Of a DNA stretch of 64,000 bases, positions 16,916-25,135 are shown piece by piece. Under the pieces are notes generated by a model. The model was not told the origin of the DNA. It saw only the letters and a program-made list of their open reading frames with translations, and made no database searches. The stretch is taken from the NCBI RefSeq assembly GCF_006152065.1, contig NZ_VDFW01000032.1:1-64000 (forward strand), given 5' to 3'. A program made the position numbers and the translations under genes. This stretch comes from Amycolatopsis alkalitolerans (GTDB lineage: Bacteria > Actinomycetota > Actinomycetes > Mycobacteriales > Pseudonocardiaceae). Numbering within the stretch: position 1 is the first letter of the stretch; each line of letters opens with the position of its first letter.

Positions 16916-18088
16916 TCACGCCTCGGCGAGGGCGGGGACCGCGGCCTGGCGCCGGTCGAGCACGCCGGAGACGGTGGCGATGGACAGGCCCAGCACCGAC
17001 AGGATCGCACCGACCATGTTCGGCGCGACCAGGCCGAGCCCGCCCGCGATCGCCAGGCCGCCCAGGTAGGCGCCGATCGAGTTGGCGATGTTGAACGCCG
17101 ACTGCACCGCGGCCGACACCAGCGACGGGGTGCCCCCGGCCTTCTGCATGATCCGCGTCTGCATCATCGGGCCGATCATGAACCCGGCGACGCCGACGGC
17201 GAAGATCGTCACGGCCGCGCCGATCTTGCTGTGCGCGGTGATCGTGAAGATCGCGAGGACGGCGGCGAGCGCGAACAGTGCGAAGTACAGGCTCGGCATG
17301 AGCGCCCGGTCGGCCAGCCGCCCGCCGAGCAGGTTGCCGATCGTCATGCCGACCCCGGCGAGCGCGAGCAGCAGCGTCACGTTGCGCGGCGCGTAGCCCG
17401 CCACGTCGGTGAGCATCGGCGCCACATAGGACAGCGACGCGAACACGCCGCCCATCCCGACCGTCACGATCGCCAGCGCCAGCCACACCTGCGGGCGCCG
17501 GAACGCGCCGAGTTCGCCGCGCAGCGAGGCTTCGGCCGGACGGCCCTGGTGCGGCACGAGCTTCGCGATCGCGGCGATGGCGAGCACCCCGATCCCGGCG
17601 ACGACGCCGAACGTCGCGCGCCAGCCGACCTGCTGGCCGAGCAGCGTGCCCAGCGGCACGCCCACCACGTTGGCCAGCGTCAGCCCGAGGAACATCATGG
17701 ACACGGCCTTGGCCCGGTTACCGGGCTCGACCAGGCTGGACGCGACCACGGCCCCGGCACCGAAGAACGCGCCGTGCGGCAGGCCGGCGACGAACCGGAA
17801 GAGCACGCCGAACTCCTGGTTCGGCGAGAGCGAGAAGAGCAGGTTGCCGAGCGTGAACAAGGTCATCATCGCGAGCAACATGGTCTTGCGCGGCAGCCGG
17901 ACGGCGGCCGCGGTGAGCAGGGGCGCGCCGACGACGACGCCGAGCGCGTAGCCCGTGATCAGGTAGCCGGCCGACGGGATGGACACCCCGAAATCGGCGG
18001 CCGCCTGCGGGAGCACACCCATCATGACGAACTCGGTGGTGCCGATTCCGAAGGCACCGATGGCCAGCGCGAGCAGCGCGACGGGCAC
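16916..18088 (-). CDS. MFS transporter, DHA1 / AraJ-like drug or sugar efflux
   Basis: A 390-residue transporter with twelve predicted hydrophobic segments. The N-terminal motif AIGAFGIGTTEFVMMGVLP and the later FRFVAGLPHGAFFGAGAVVA are characteristic of the AraJ/YdhP/NepI branch of DHA1 exporters. The GTG start has a strong AAAGGAG site (rc of 18090-18100). It ends 4 bp from the convergent DUF3017 gene. The substrate cannot be told; purines, sugars and chloramphenicol-like drugs are known in this branch. Confidence 0.85.
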   Translation of the reverse strand: MPVALLALAIGAFGIGTTEFVMMGVLPQAAADFGVSIPSAGYLITGYALGVVVGAPLLTAAAVRLPRKTMLLAMMTLFTLGNLLFSLSPNQEFGVLFRFVAGLPHGAFFGAGAVVASSLVEPGNRAKAVSMMFLGLTLANVVGVPLGTLLGQQVGWRATFGVVAGIGVLAIAAIAKLVPHQGRPAEASLRGELGAFRRPQVWLALAIVTVGMGGVFASLSYVAPMLTDVAGYAPRNVTLLLALAGVGMTIGNLLGGRLADRALMPSLYFALFALAAVLAIFTITAHSKIGAAVTIFAVGVAGFMIGPMMQTRIMQKAGGTPSLVSAAVQSAFNIANSIGAYLGGLAIAGGLGLVAPNMVGAILSVLGLSIATVSGVLDRRQAAVPALAEA

Positions 18089-18262
18089 GGTTCTCCTTTC
18101 CAGGACGGAACTGCATCGATAAAGACCGTGGACATGAATAAGGACAGCCAGTGCGCGTCGCGGCGCGTCGGGCTGTCCCGCATCCAGTGTGAACGGAAGG
18201 GCGAGGCGCTGTCATCCCGCGCCGGGGGTGACGATCCTTACGTAACGATGCTGGTCAGGGAT

Positions 18263-18313
18263 GCGATCGGGGGACGGGCGGACGAGCCCCGTCCCGATCG
18301 CGGGGCGGGGCTC
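18263..18313 (-). terminator. Overlapping hairpins downstream of the DUF1918 gene
   Basis: Two mutually exclusive stems are visible: 18263-18278 with 18288-18301 (14 bp with a 2-nt bulge) and GAGCCCCG 18284-18291 with CGGGGCTC 18306-18313 (perfect 8 bp). On the minus strand they lie 12 nt past the DUF1918 stop and probably terminate it. The remaining bases 18089-18262 hold no gene and presumably contain the MFS promoter. Confidence 0.45.
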
Positions 18314-18324
18314 GACGGCTTCCG

Positions 18325-18516
18325 TCACTTCTCCGGTGCGCCGACCTCGCAGTCGGAGCCCGGGAACACGAGGCCTTCATGGCCGTCGGCGAAGCGCACG
18401 AGGTAGGGCGGCCTGCCTTCCTCGCCGCGCACTTCGACGATTTCGCCGTGTCGTTCGCCGGAACCGACCGTCCGGCCGTGCACGAGTATCTGGTCTCCCA
18501 CGGTTGCGCGCATCAT
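18325..18516 (-). CDS. DUF1918 protein
   Basis: A 63-residue protein (MMRATVGDQILVHGR..., ...PPYLVRFADGHEGLVFPG) typical of the short actinobacterial DUF1918 family, whose members form small beta-barrels (SH3-like) of unknown role. The start ATG 18516 or 18513 follows GGAGGT. A monocistronic unit followed by hairpins. Confidence 0.85.
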   Translation of the reverse strand: MMRATVGDQILVHGRTVGSGERHGEIVEVRGEEGRPPYLVRFADGHEGLVFPGSDCEVGAPEK

Positions 18517-18637
18517 TGATACCTCCGCCTGGTCCAGCGTAGTGGCGCCCGCGCGTCGCGTCGAGACTTCGCGAAATGGCTGAAGTCGCAACAAAAACCC
18601 GATCATGAAAGGTCCATACAGGACGGTGCTAAGGGGC

Positions 18638-19204
18638 CTAGGTGGCCGCCTTCGCGGCCTTCTTGAACGCCCGCACCTCGGCGAGCGACTCGGCACCGGT
18701 CACGTCCGCGATGGAACGCCGCGACCCGTCCTCGCCGTATGCACCGGCGGCCTCCCGCCAGCCCGCGGGCCTGACCCCGCGCTGCTTGCCTAGCAGGGCG
18801 AGGAAGATCCGCGCCTTCTGGTCGCCGTAGCCGGGCAGCGCCTTGAGCCGCTTGAGCACTTCCTTGCCGTCGGGTTTGCCCTCGGTCCAGATCGCCTCGG
18901 CGTGCCCGTCGTAGTGCCCGACTATGTACCGCGCGAGCGCGTGCACCCGGCGGCCCATCGAACCGCCGTAGCGGTGGATCGCCGGTTTCTGCACGCACAG
19001 TTCGACGAACTCGTCCTCATCGGACTCGGCGATCTTCGTGACGTCGAAACCGCCCATCCGGTCGGCGATCTTCTTCGGCCCGATGAAGGCGATCTCCATC
19101 GCGACCTGCTGATCGAGCAGCATCCCGGTCAGCAGCGCGAACGGATCTTCACTCAGCAGCTTGTCGGCCCCGGCGTCGCCGGTGAGAGTGAGCTTCTTCG
19201 GCAT
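18638..19204 (-). CDS. HhH-GPD-type base-excision DNA repair protein
   Basis: A 188-residue member of the actinobacterial HhH-GPD family (TIGR03252 type). It starts LTLTGDAGADKLLSEDPFALLTGMLLDQQVAMEIAF and contains the helix-hairpin-helix segment LKRLKALPGYGDQKARIFLALLGK (about 118-141). The PGYG-x-K pattern resembles the LPGxGxK of EndoIII/AlkA glycosylases. A catalytic Lys or Asp cannot be assigned with certainty. GAAGAT 6 nt before the ATG and no ribosome site suggest leaderless expression. Confidence 0.85.
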   Translation of the reverse strand: MPKKLTLTGDAGADKLLSEDPFALLTGMLLDQQVAMEIAFIGPKKIADRMGGFDVTKIAESDEDEFVELCVQKPAIHRYGGSMGRRVHALARYIVGHYDGHAEAIWTEGKPDGKEVLKRLKALPGYGDQKARIFLALLGKQRGVRPAGWREAAGAYGEDGSRRSIADVTGAESLAEVRAFKKAAKAAT

Positions 19205-19249
19205 GACGACATCTTCGCACGGGATCGGACGGGCGGCTCCGGCTCGAGC

Positions 19250-19612
19250 TCAGCCCGGCAGCTCGTCGAACTCGACGACCTGCCGCACCTCGACCTCGAC
19301 GTTGTCGAACAGGTCGGCGTACTGCTGCGCCAGCTGGACGGCTTCGGCCCTGTCCTCGGCGTTGATCAGCCCGAACCCGCCGATGACCTCCTTGGCCTCG
19401 GTGAAGGGCCCGTCGGTCGCGGTCACCCCCGCGGCCTTGGTCTTGCGGACCCGCGCACCCTTCTCGGACGGGTGCACCCCTTCCGCGGTGATCAGGATGC
19501 CCCGCTCGCTCCAGTCCTGGATGAACGCGCCCATCTTCTCGATGAACTCCCGGCTCGGGTTCCAGTTGACCGGGTCGCTCTCGGACAGCCGGTGCATCAT
19601 CAGAAATCGCAT
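19250..19612 (-). CDS. YciI-like (YCII / DGPF domain) protein
   Basis: A 120-residue protein with the DGPF-type signature GVTATDGPFTEAKEVIGGFGLINAEDRAEA, a ferredoxin-like fold related to YciI. These proteins often accompany ECF sigma factors, but none is adjacent here. The start ATG has GAGGAG upstream. The exact reaction is unknown. Confidence 0.85.
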   Translation of the reverse strand: MRFLMMHRLSESDPVNWNPSREFIEKMGAFIQDWSERGILITAEGVHPSEKGARVRKTKAAGVTATDGPFTEAKEVIGGFGLINAEDRAEAVQLAQQYADLFDNVEVEVRQVVEFDELPG

Positions 19613-19701
19613 CGCTCGCTCCTCATCGTCTGGTTTCGATCAACCGTCACCCGTGCGTCGAGCGAAGGGGGGCCGTTTCGACACCGTGCGCCAGAATTCT
19701 T

Positions 19702-20541
19702 TCAGGCGAGCGGAGCGAGCGCCTCGGCCAGCGGTTCCAGGATGTCCGGCTTCGCCCGGTGCGGCAGGTTCATCACCACCAGATCGACGCCGGCCTCCAT
19801 GTACCCGGCGGCCTTTTCGGCTGCGGGCCCGATCCCGTCGGCCGGATCGACCACGACGTTCACCGAGCACACGATCTCCGCCGGATCGCGGCCGACCTCC
19901 TGGCATCGCACGAGCAGCGTGTCCTTGAGCTCCGTCCAGTCGTCCGGGCTCCGCACGATCGCGTTCCAGTGCTGCGCCCACCGCGCGACCGCGCCCAGCG
20001 TCCGGCGCGGGCCCCGGCCGCCGATGACGATCGGCGGGTGCGGGCGCTGCACGCTCTTCGGCTCGCAGCGGGCATCGGTGAGCTTGAAGTGCTTGCCGTC
20101 GAAGTTCGTGACCTCCTGCGACAGCAGCCCGACGATCACCTGCACGCCCTCGTCGAACAGGTCGAACCGCTCGCGCAGCGGCGGCAGGTCGATGCCGTAG
20201 GCGTCGCACTCCATCTGGTTCCAGCCCGCGCCGAGGCCGAGCTCGAGACGTCCCTCGGAGATGACGTCGATGGTCGCGGCCATGTTCGCCAGCACGGCCG
20301 GGTGCCGGTAGATCATGCCGCTGACCTGGCAGCCGATCCGGATCCGGCGGGTGGCCTGTGCGAGCGCGGCGAGCATCGACCAGCCTTCGAAGTTAGGGCC
20401 GGCCAGATCGCCGGTCAGCGGGTAGAAGTGGTCCCAGTTCCACGCCGATTCGAACAGGTCCACGTCGTCCGCGACGAGCCAGACGTCCCGCATCTCGGCC
20501 CATGTCGTGTGTTCCGGCCTGGTCTTGATCCCGAAGCGCAT
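19702..20541 (-). CDS. LLM-class F420-dependent oxidoreductase
   Basis: A 279-residue TIM-barrel enzyme of the luciferase-like monooxygenase family. Typical motifs are ESAWNWDHFYPL (near 30), IRIGCQVSGMIYRHPAVLANMAATID, LELGLGAGWNQMECDAYGI, and PIVIGGRGPRRTL near 170-185. In actinobacteria this subgroup generally uses F420. A related gene, Rv0953c, neighbours sucD in M. tuberculosis. The start ATG lies in a 170-bp gap shared with icd. Substrate unknown. Confidence 0.85.
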   Translation of the reverse strand: MRFGIKTRPEHTTWAEMRDVWLVADDVDLFESAWNWDHFYPLTGDLAGPNFEGWSMLAALAQATRRIRIGCQVSGMIYRHPAVLANMAATIDVISEGRLELGLGAGWNQMECDAYGIDLPPLRERFDLFDEGVQVIVGLLSQEVTNFDGKHFKLTDARCEPKSVQRPHPPIVIGGRGPRRTLGAVARWAQHWNAIVRSPDDWTELKDTLLVRCQEVGRDPAEIVCSVNVVVDPADGIGPAAEKAAGYMEAGVDLVVMNLPHRAKPDILEPLAEALAPLA

Positions 20542-20711
20542 AAGCGGAAACCTACGCCGAACCCGGCGCCCCGGGCCACGCCAGGCGACTGCGAGACTGG
20601 GCGTTCGTCACCACTTGCGGCGCGGCGTTCTCGCTAGCAGTACGCTTGTACCGCATACCACAGCGCCGAAAGACTGATACGCGAGGATCCGCGAGAGGAG
20701 CGCCGCCGCTC

Positions 20712-21935
20712 ATGGCCAAGATCAAGGTCGAGGGCACCGTCGTCGAGCTGGACGGCGATGAGATGACCCGCATCATCTGGCAGTTCATCAAGGACAAGCT
20801 CATCCACCCTTACCTGGATGTCAACCTGGCCTACTACGACCTTGGCATCGAGGAGCGAGACCGCACCGACGACCAGATCACGATCGACGCGGCGAACGCG
20901 ATCAAGGAGCACGGGGTCGGCGTCAAATGCGCCACCATCACCCCCGACGAGGCCCGCGTCGAGGAGTTCGGCCTGAAGAAGATGTGGCGGAGCCCGAACG
21001 GCACCATCCGCAACATCCTCGGCGGCGTCGTCTTCCGCGAGCCGATCATCATCCAGAACATCCCGCGGCTCGTGCCGGGCTGGACGAAGCCGATCATCAT
21101 CGGCCGGCACGCGCACGCCGACCAGTACAAGGCCACCGACTTCAAGGTCCCCGGCCCTGGCACCGTGACCATCACCTACACCCCGGACGACGGCTCGCAG
21201 CCGATGGAGTTCGAGGTCGCCCGCTACCCGGAGGGTGGCGGCGTCGCGATGGGCATGTACAACTTCCGCAAGTCGATCGAGGACTTCGCGCGCGCTTCGC
21301 TGCAGTACGGGCTCGACCGTGGTTTCCCGGTCTACCTCTCGACGAAGAACACGATCCTCAAGGCCTACGACGGCATGTTCAAGGACACCTTCCAGGAGAT
21401 CTTCGACACCGAGTTCAAGGCCGACTTCGACGCCAAGGGACTGACCTACGAGCATCGCCTGATCGATGACATGGTCGCCGCGTCACTGAAGTGGGAGGGC
21501 GGCTACCTCTGGGCCACCAAGAACTACGACGGTGACGTCCAGTCCGACACCGTGGCGCAGGGCTTCGGCTCGCTCGGCCTGATGACCTCCGTGCTGCGCA
21601 CCCCGGACGGCAAGACCGTCGAGGCCGAGGCGGCGCACGGCACCGTCACCCGGCACTACCGCCAGCACCAGCAGGGCAAGCCGACCTCGACCAACCCGAT
21701 CGCGTCGATCTTCGCCTGGACCCGCGGCCTCGAGCACCGCGGCAAGCTGGACGGCAACTCGGAGCTGATCGGCTTCGCCAACAAGCTGGAGCAGGTCGTC
21801 ATCGAGACCGTCGAGAGCGGCAAGATGACCAAGGACCTCGCGCTCCTCGTGGGCAAGGACCAGCCGTTCCAGACCACCGAGGAGTTCCTCGCGACGCTGG
21901 ACGAGAACCTGGCCAGGAAGATCAACCAGGGCTGA
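20712..21935 (+). CDS. icd: NADP-dependent isocitrate dehydrogenase
   Basis: A 407-residue enzyme of the dimeric, eukaryote-like NADP-IDH class (start [21 protein letters not shown]). The substrate-binding segments [19 protein letters not shown] and the catalytic region [27 protein letters not shown] are present. It converts isocitrate to 2-oxoglutarate in the TCA cycle. The start ATG has GAGAGGAG upstream, a little far at 12 nt. It is monocistronic, followed by a strong hairpin. The same icd-trpS-yihY-dacB order is known from M. tuberculosis (Rv3339c to Rv3330). Confidence 0.95.
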   Translation: MAKIKVEGTVVELDGDEMTRIIWQFIKDKLIHPYLDVNLAYYDLGIEERDRTDDQITIDAANAIKEHGVGVKCATITPDEARVEEFGLKKMWRSPNGTIRNILGGVVFREPIIIQNIPRLVPGWTKPIIIGRHAHADQYKATDFKVPGPGTVTITYTPDDGSQPMEFEVARYPEGGGVAMGMYNFRKSIEDFARASLQYGLDRGFPVYLSTKNTILKAYDGMFKDTFQEIFDTEFKADFDAKGLTYEHRLIDDMVAASLKWEGGYLWATKNYDGDVQSDTVAQGFGSLGLMTSVLRTPDGKTVEAEAAHGTVTRHYRQHQQGKPTSTNPIASIFAWTRGLEHRGKLDGNSELIGFANKLEQVVIETVESGKMTKDLALLVGKDQPFQTTEEFLATLDENLARKINQG

Positions 21936-21950
21936 GTCTTTCCGCAGGTT

Positions 21951-21983
21951 GGGGCGCGCACCGGGTTCGGAGCGCGCCCCTTA
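21951..21983 (+). terminator. Terminator of icd
   Basis: Perfect 9-bp stem GGGGCGCGC (21951-21959) with GCGCGCCCC (21972-21980), followed by TTA, 15 nt after the stop. Confidence 0.75.
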
Positions 21984-22111
21984 CTCATTGTGACGGTCTG
22001 GTCACTTGCATTGCGGCCTCCGGGTGGTTTCGCCCGTCCGGCCTGTCGCCGGTCCACTTTGTGTGGCTACCCTTACTTAGAGCGTTTTCGCAGACCGGCG
22101 AGGAGAGAGCC

Positions 22112-22432
22112 GTGATCCTGGGCATTCCGAAACGGATGCTGATCATCATCGCCGTGCTGGCCGCCATCGGGATCATCTACGTGATGGGCGCGAGCAAGCG
22201 CGCTTCCGAGGGCGCGACCGGCGGTTCGAGCGGCTGCAAGGTCACCGTGACCGCGGACGTGCTCAACGTGCGGGCCGCGCCCGACGTGCACTCCGAGATC
22301 GTCGGCAAGTTCAAGCAGAACGCGGAGACCGGAGCGGAACCGGTGGTGCAGAACGGTTTCCGCAAGCTCGCCGACAGCAAGTGGGCGGCCACGGACTTCC
22401 TCAAGCCGGTCGACGGCGCCACCTGCGGTTAG
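22112..22432 (+). CDS. Membrane-anchored SH3-domain protein
   Basis: A 106-residue protein. Residues 5-25 are a hydrophobic anchor (MLIIIAVLAAIGIIYVMG) with positive charges before it. After a Gly/Ser linker comes a bacterial SH3 domain (CKVTVTADVLNVRAAPDVHSEIVGKF) that ends KWAATDFLKPV. Such domains bind cell-wall peptides, so an extracytoplasmic wall-associated role is likely. Start GTG follows AGGAGAG. Its stop overlaps that of the convergent metallo-hydrolase by 4 bp. Confidence 0.85.
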   Translation: MILGIPKRMLIIIAVLAAIGIIYVMGASKRASEGATGGSSGCKVTVTADVLNVRAAPDVHSEIVGKFKQNAETGAEPVVQNGFRKLADSKWAATDFLKPVDGATCG

Positions 22433-23142
22433 CACCGGATCCGTAGCCCTTCCGACGCCGCGAGCACCTCGCCGGCGAAGGTTTCCCGCGCCTGCGCGAC
22501 GGAGACCGAGCGGTCGCTCCCGGGCCAGAAATGTGTGAGCAGCAGGCGTTTCGCGTTCGCCCCGGCGGCCGCGGTGCCCGCCTCGCGGGCGGTCATGAGG
22601 TATCGCGGCCCGGCGGGTGGCGGGCTCTGGAGGGTCGCGTCCGCGATGAACAGGTCGGCGTCACGGGCCAGGTCGGTCAGTTCGGGCGCGGGACCGGTGT
22701 CGCCGGTGTACGCCACGGTGACGCCGGGCGCGGTCAGCCTCACCCCGAAGTTCGGCACGTGATGGGGGAGCCGCCGGGTCTCGAGGCGGAACGGTCCGAC
22801 GGCGGTGGCGCCGGCGAGGTCGTGGACGTCGAACACGTCAGTCGGATGTGGGTGTGGTTCGAGGGCCTCCAGCACACGCGGCACGCCGGGCGGGCAGTAC
22901 AGCGGGAGCCTGCCTTCGCCCGTGTAGTGGTGCCGACGGCCGACGGCGTTGACGTCGACGCAGTGATCGGGGTGCTCGTGGGTGACGAGCACGGCGTCGA
23001 CGGTGCGCGCCAGCCGGGCCGCGGTGCCGAAGCCGAGGTCCATGACGAGGCGGAAACCGTTGTGCTCCAGCAGGAATCCGCTGCACGCCCGGTTCGGCTC
23101 CGGCCAGGCGCCGCAACTGCCCAGTACCGTCAGGTCGGTCAC
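22429..23142 (-). CDS. Metallo-beta-lactamase-fold hydrolase (RNase Z / PqsE-like)
   Basis: A 237-residue enzyme. The metal-binding motif HxHxDH appears as VTHEHPDHCVD (about residues 73-83). Further ligands are likely in PHHVPNFG, AYTGDTGP and LLLTHFWPG. The short length and placement of motifs fit the RNase Z-like cyclic-phosphodiesterase subgroup rather than lactamases. GTG start; CACACT sits 6 nt upstream and there is no ribosome site, so it is probably leaderless. Substrate unknown. Confidence 0.85.
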   Translation of the reverse strand: MTDLTVLGSCGAWPEPNRACSGFLLEHNGFRLVMDLGFGTAARLARTVDAVLVTHEHPDHCVDVNAVGRRHHYTGEGRLPLYCPPGVPRVLEALEPHPHPTDVFDVHDLAGATAVGPFRLETRRLPHHVPNFGVRLTAPGVTVAYTGDTGPAPELTDLARDADLFIADATLQSPPPAGPRYLMTAREAGTAAAGANAKRLLLTHFWPGSDRSVSVAQARETFAGEVLAASEGLRIRC

Positions 23143-23178
23143 CGGGGCAGTGTGTCAGGAATTGTGGGTGGGCGCCGG

Positions 23179-23184
23179 TAGCCT
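23179..23184 (+). promoter_or_regulatory. -10 element of xth (leaderless)
   Basis: TAGCCT lies 7 nt before GTG 23192; no ribosome site lies between. Confidence 0.5.
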
Positions 23185-23191
23185 GCTTTGC

Positions 23192-23989
23192 GTGCTGACC
23201 ATCTCCACTGTCAACGTCAACGGCATGCGTGCCGCCGCCAAGAAGGGCTTCGTCGAATGGCTCGCCGCGAGCGAGGCCGACGTGATCGCCTGCCAGGAGG
23301 TCCGCGCCGAGGCCGGCCAGCTGCCCGAGGAGGTCGTGGCGCCGCCGGGCTGGCATGCGCGCCATGCGGCGTCCTCGGTCAAGGGGCGTAACGGGGTCTC
23401 GGTGTACAGCAGGGTCGAGCCGGTGCAGGTGCGCACCGGTTTCGGGGAGCCCGAGTTCGAGGAGAGCGGGCGGTATCTGGAGGTGCACCTGCCGGGGCTG
23501 ATCGTGGCGAGCGTGTACCTGCCGAGCGGGGATGCCGGCACCCCGAGGCAGGAGGAGAAGGAGCGCTTCATGGCCGCGTTCCTGCCTTACCTGGTCGAGT
23601 TGCGCGCGAAGGCCGGGGCCGCGGGCTCGGAGGTCGTCGTGATGGGGGACTGGAACATCGCGCATCGCGAGATCGACCTGAAGAACTGGAAGTCGAACCA
23701 GAAGAACTCCGGCTTCCTGCCCGAGGAGCGGGCCTGGCTCAGTCGTGTGTACGACGAGGCCGGCTACGTGGACGTGCAGCGCAAGCTCGCCCCGGAGGGT
23801 CCGGGCCCGTACACCTGGTGGTCCTACCGCGGCAAGGCCTTCGACAACGACGCGGGCTGGCGGATCGATCTGCAGGTCGCGACACCCGGCCTCGCCGAAC
23901 GAGCGGTCTCGGCGCGGGTGGAGCGCGCGGCCTCGTATGCGGAGCGCTGGTCGGATCACGCGCCGTTGACCGTGACGTACCGGTCCTGA
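23192..23989 (+). CDS. xth: Exodeoxyribonuclease III (AP endonuclease)
   Basis: A 265-residue endonuclease/exonuclease/phosphatase-fold enzyme. Motifs: ISTVNVNGMRAAAKKG (Asn metal ligand), IACQEVRA (Glu), VVVMGDWNIAHREID (DxN) and the C-terminal RIDLQVATP...RWSDHAPLTVTY with the catalytic Asp-His pair. It cuts abasic sites in base-excision repair. In-frame upstream codons are rejected because GTG 23192 begins the conserved VLTISTVN strand and follows a TAGCCT -10 element by 7 nt. Confidence 0.93.
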   Translation: MLTISTVNVNGMRAAAKKGFVEWLAASEADVIACQEVRAEAGQLPEEVVAPPGWHARHAASSVKGRNGVSVYSRVEPVQVRTGFGEPEFEESGRYLEVHLPGLIVASVYLPSGDAGTPRQEEKERFMAAFLPYLVELRAKAGAAGSEVVVMGDWNIAHREIDLKNWKSNQKNSGFLPEERAWLSRVYDEAGYVDVQRKLAPEGPGPYTWWSYRGKAFDNDAGWRIDLQVATPGLAERAVSARVERAASYAERWSDHAPLTVTYRS

Positions 23990-24020
23990 TCAGGCACAAT
24001 CAGGTCAGGAGGTGGCTGCC

Positions 24021-24329
24021 GTGCACAAGTCGATCGAAGCGAAACGGGCTGAGATCGAGGAACTGTGCCGCGCGCTTTCGGTGCGGCGCCTGGACCTGTT
24101 CGGCTCAGCGCTCGGAGACTCGTTTGACGCCCAGACCAGTGACGTCGACGTGCTCGTCGAATTCGAAGCCGGGCCGGGTTTCGACTACTTCGGCACATAC
24201 TTCGACCTGAAGGAAGGGCTCGAGCGGATCCTCCGTCGCCCAGTCGACCTCGTGAGCGCTACCAGCATTCGCAATCCCTATTTCAAACGGCAGGTCCTGG
24301 ACACTCGGGAACTTCTCTATGCCGCGTGA
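24021..24329 (+). CDS. mntA: MNT nucleotidyltransferase antitoxin (MntA)
   Basis: A 102-residue minimal nucleotidyltransferase. The signature is LDLFGSALGD (G28-S29) followed by SDVDVLVEF (D41, D43), the two metal-binding Asp of the pol-beta fold. In MntA/HepT systems this protein poly-AMPylates the HEPN toxin at a Tyr near its active site and silences it. GTG 24021 has AGGAGG 8 nt upstream; GTG 24012 overlaps that site. It overlaps hepT by 11 bp. Codon use is less GC-biased than in neighbouring core genes, fitting an accessory module. Confidence 0.85.
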   Translation: MHKSIEAKRAEIEELCRALSVRRLDLFGSALGDSFDAQTSDVDVLVEFEAGPGFDYFGTYFDLKEGLERILRRPVDLVSATSIRNPYFKRQVLDTRELLYAA

Positions 24330-24657
24330 CGCTCGAGCGTACTTGTGGGACGCGCTTCCGGCTGCGGAACTGCTACGCGAGTTCGGAAAGGGCGAGGATC
24401 TCGCCAGTTACCGGGCGAATGCCATGTTACGTTCGGCTGTTGAGCGGCAGTTCGAGATTATTGGCGAGGCTCTGAATCAGCTATCCAAGACTGATGGGAC
24501 GCTCGCCGCGCAGGTGCCTGATCTCGGCCGTATCGTCGCCTTCCGAAACATCCTCATCCATGGATATGCGACGGTCGACGACGCGCTGGTCTGGCAGGTG
24601 CTCGCGGACCGGCTTCCTGGGCTGGCCGACGGTTTGCGGCGACTCTTGGAGACGTAG
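24319..24657 (+). CDS. hepT: HEPN-domain RNase toxin (HepT)
   Basis: A 112-residue HEPN protein. The Rx4H(x)Y motif is R76-NILI-H81-G-Y83, the RNase catalytic site and the Tyr that is AMPylated by MntA in studied systems. Its ATG lies inside mntA (11-bp overlap), so the antitoxin is made first. A type VII toxin-antitoxin pair by family. It is placed between two housekeeping repair or metabolism genes with no mobile-element remnants. Followed 13 bp later by the convergent Nudix gene. Confidence 0.87.
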   Translation: MPRDARAYLWDALPAAELLREFGKGEDLASYRANAMLRSAVERQFEIIGEALNQLSKTDGTLAAQVPDLGRIVAFRNILIHGYATVDDALVWQVLADRLPGLADGLRRLLET

Positions 24658-24670
24658 CAGATGCCGGCTT

Positions 24671-25135
24671 TCAGCCCACCAGCGCGGAAAGCCGGTCCAG
24701 GAACGGCTGTTGCCCCTTCAGCAGCTTGACCCTCGCTTCCGCGAGCGGGAACCACGCGAAGCGGTCCATCTCCGGGAATTCCCGCATCTGCCCGGATCCC
24801 TTGGGCCACTCCATCTCGAACGTGCCCGGCACAACCTGTGCGGGGTCGACGTCGCCGTCGAGGGCCCAGGCCGTCACGACCTTGCCGCCCGACTGGCGGA
24901 CCGAGCCCAGTTCGGCGAGCACACCGTCCGGCACCGGCAAGCCGAGTTCCTCGGTGAACTCCCGGCGGGCGGCGGCCTCCGGCTCCTCGTCGGGCTCGTG
25001 TTCGCCTTTCGGCAGCGACCAGCCGCCCGCGTCCTTCCTCGCCCAGAACGGGCCGCCCATATGTCCCAACAGGACTTCGAGCTCGCCGTTCACCGTGCGG
25101 TACAACAGGATTCCCGCGCTCTGCCGGGCAGTCAC
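24671..25135 (-). CDS. Nudix hydrolase
   Basis: A 154-residue protein with a full Nudix box, G44-x5-E50-x7-R58-E59-F-T-E62-E63-L-G-L, within KGEHEPDEEPEAAARREF. The start VTARQSAGILLYR and the segment FWARKDAGGWSLPKGE resemble the MutT/Ap4A-type NUDIX proteins that act on NTP-like or dinucleotide substrates. GTG 25135 is chosen because it overlaps the stop of the SRPBCC gene (GTGA), indicating coupling; the longer frame to 25168 would run inside that gene. Confidence 0.85.
   Translation of the reverse strand: MTARQSAGILLYRTVNGELEVLLGHMGGPFWARKDAGGWSLPKGEHEPDEEPEAAARREFTEELGLPVPDGVLAELGSVRQSGGKVVTAWALDGDVDPAQVVPGTFEMEWPKGSGQMREFPEMDRFAWFPLAEARVKLLKGQQPFLDRLSALVG

Noticed and set aside
17231-18406. 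391-codon open frame antisense to the MFS gene
   Set aside because: Composition is His/Arg/Gln-rich shadow; the minus-strand MFS protein is clear.
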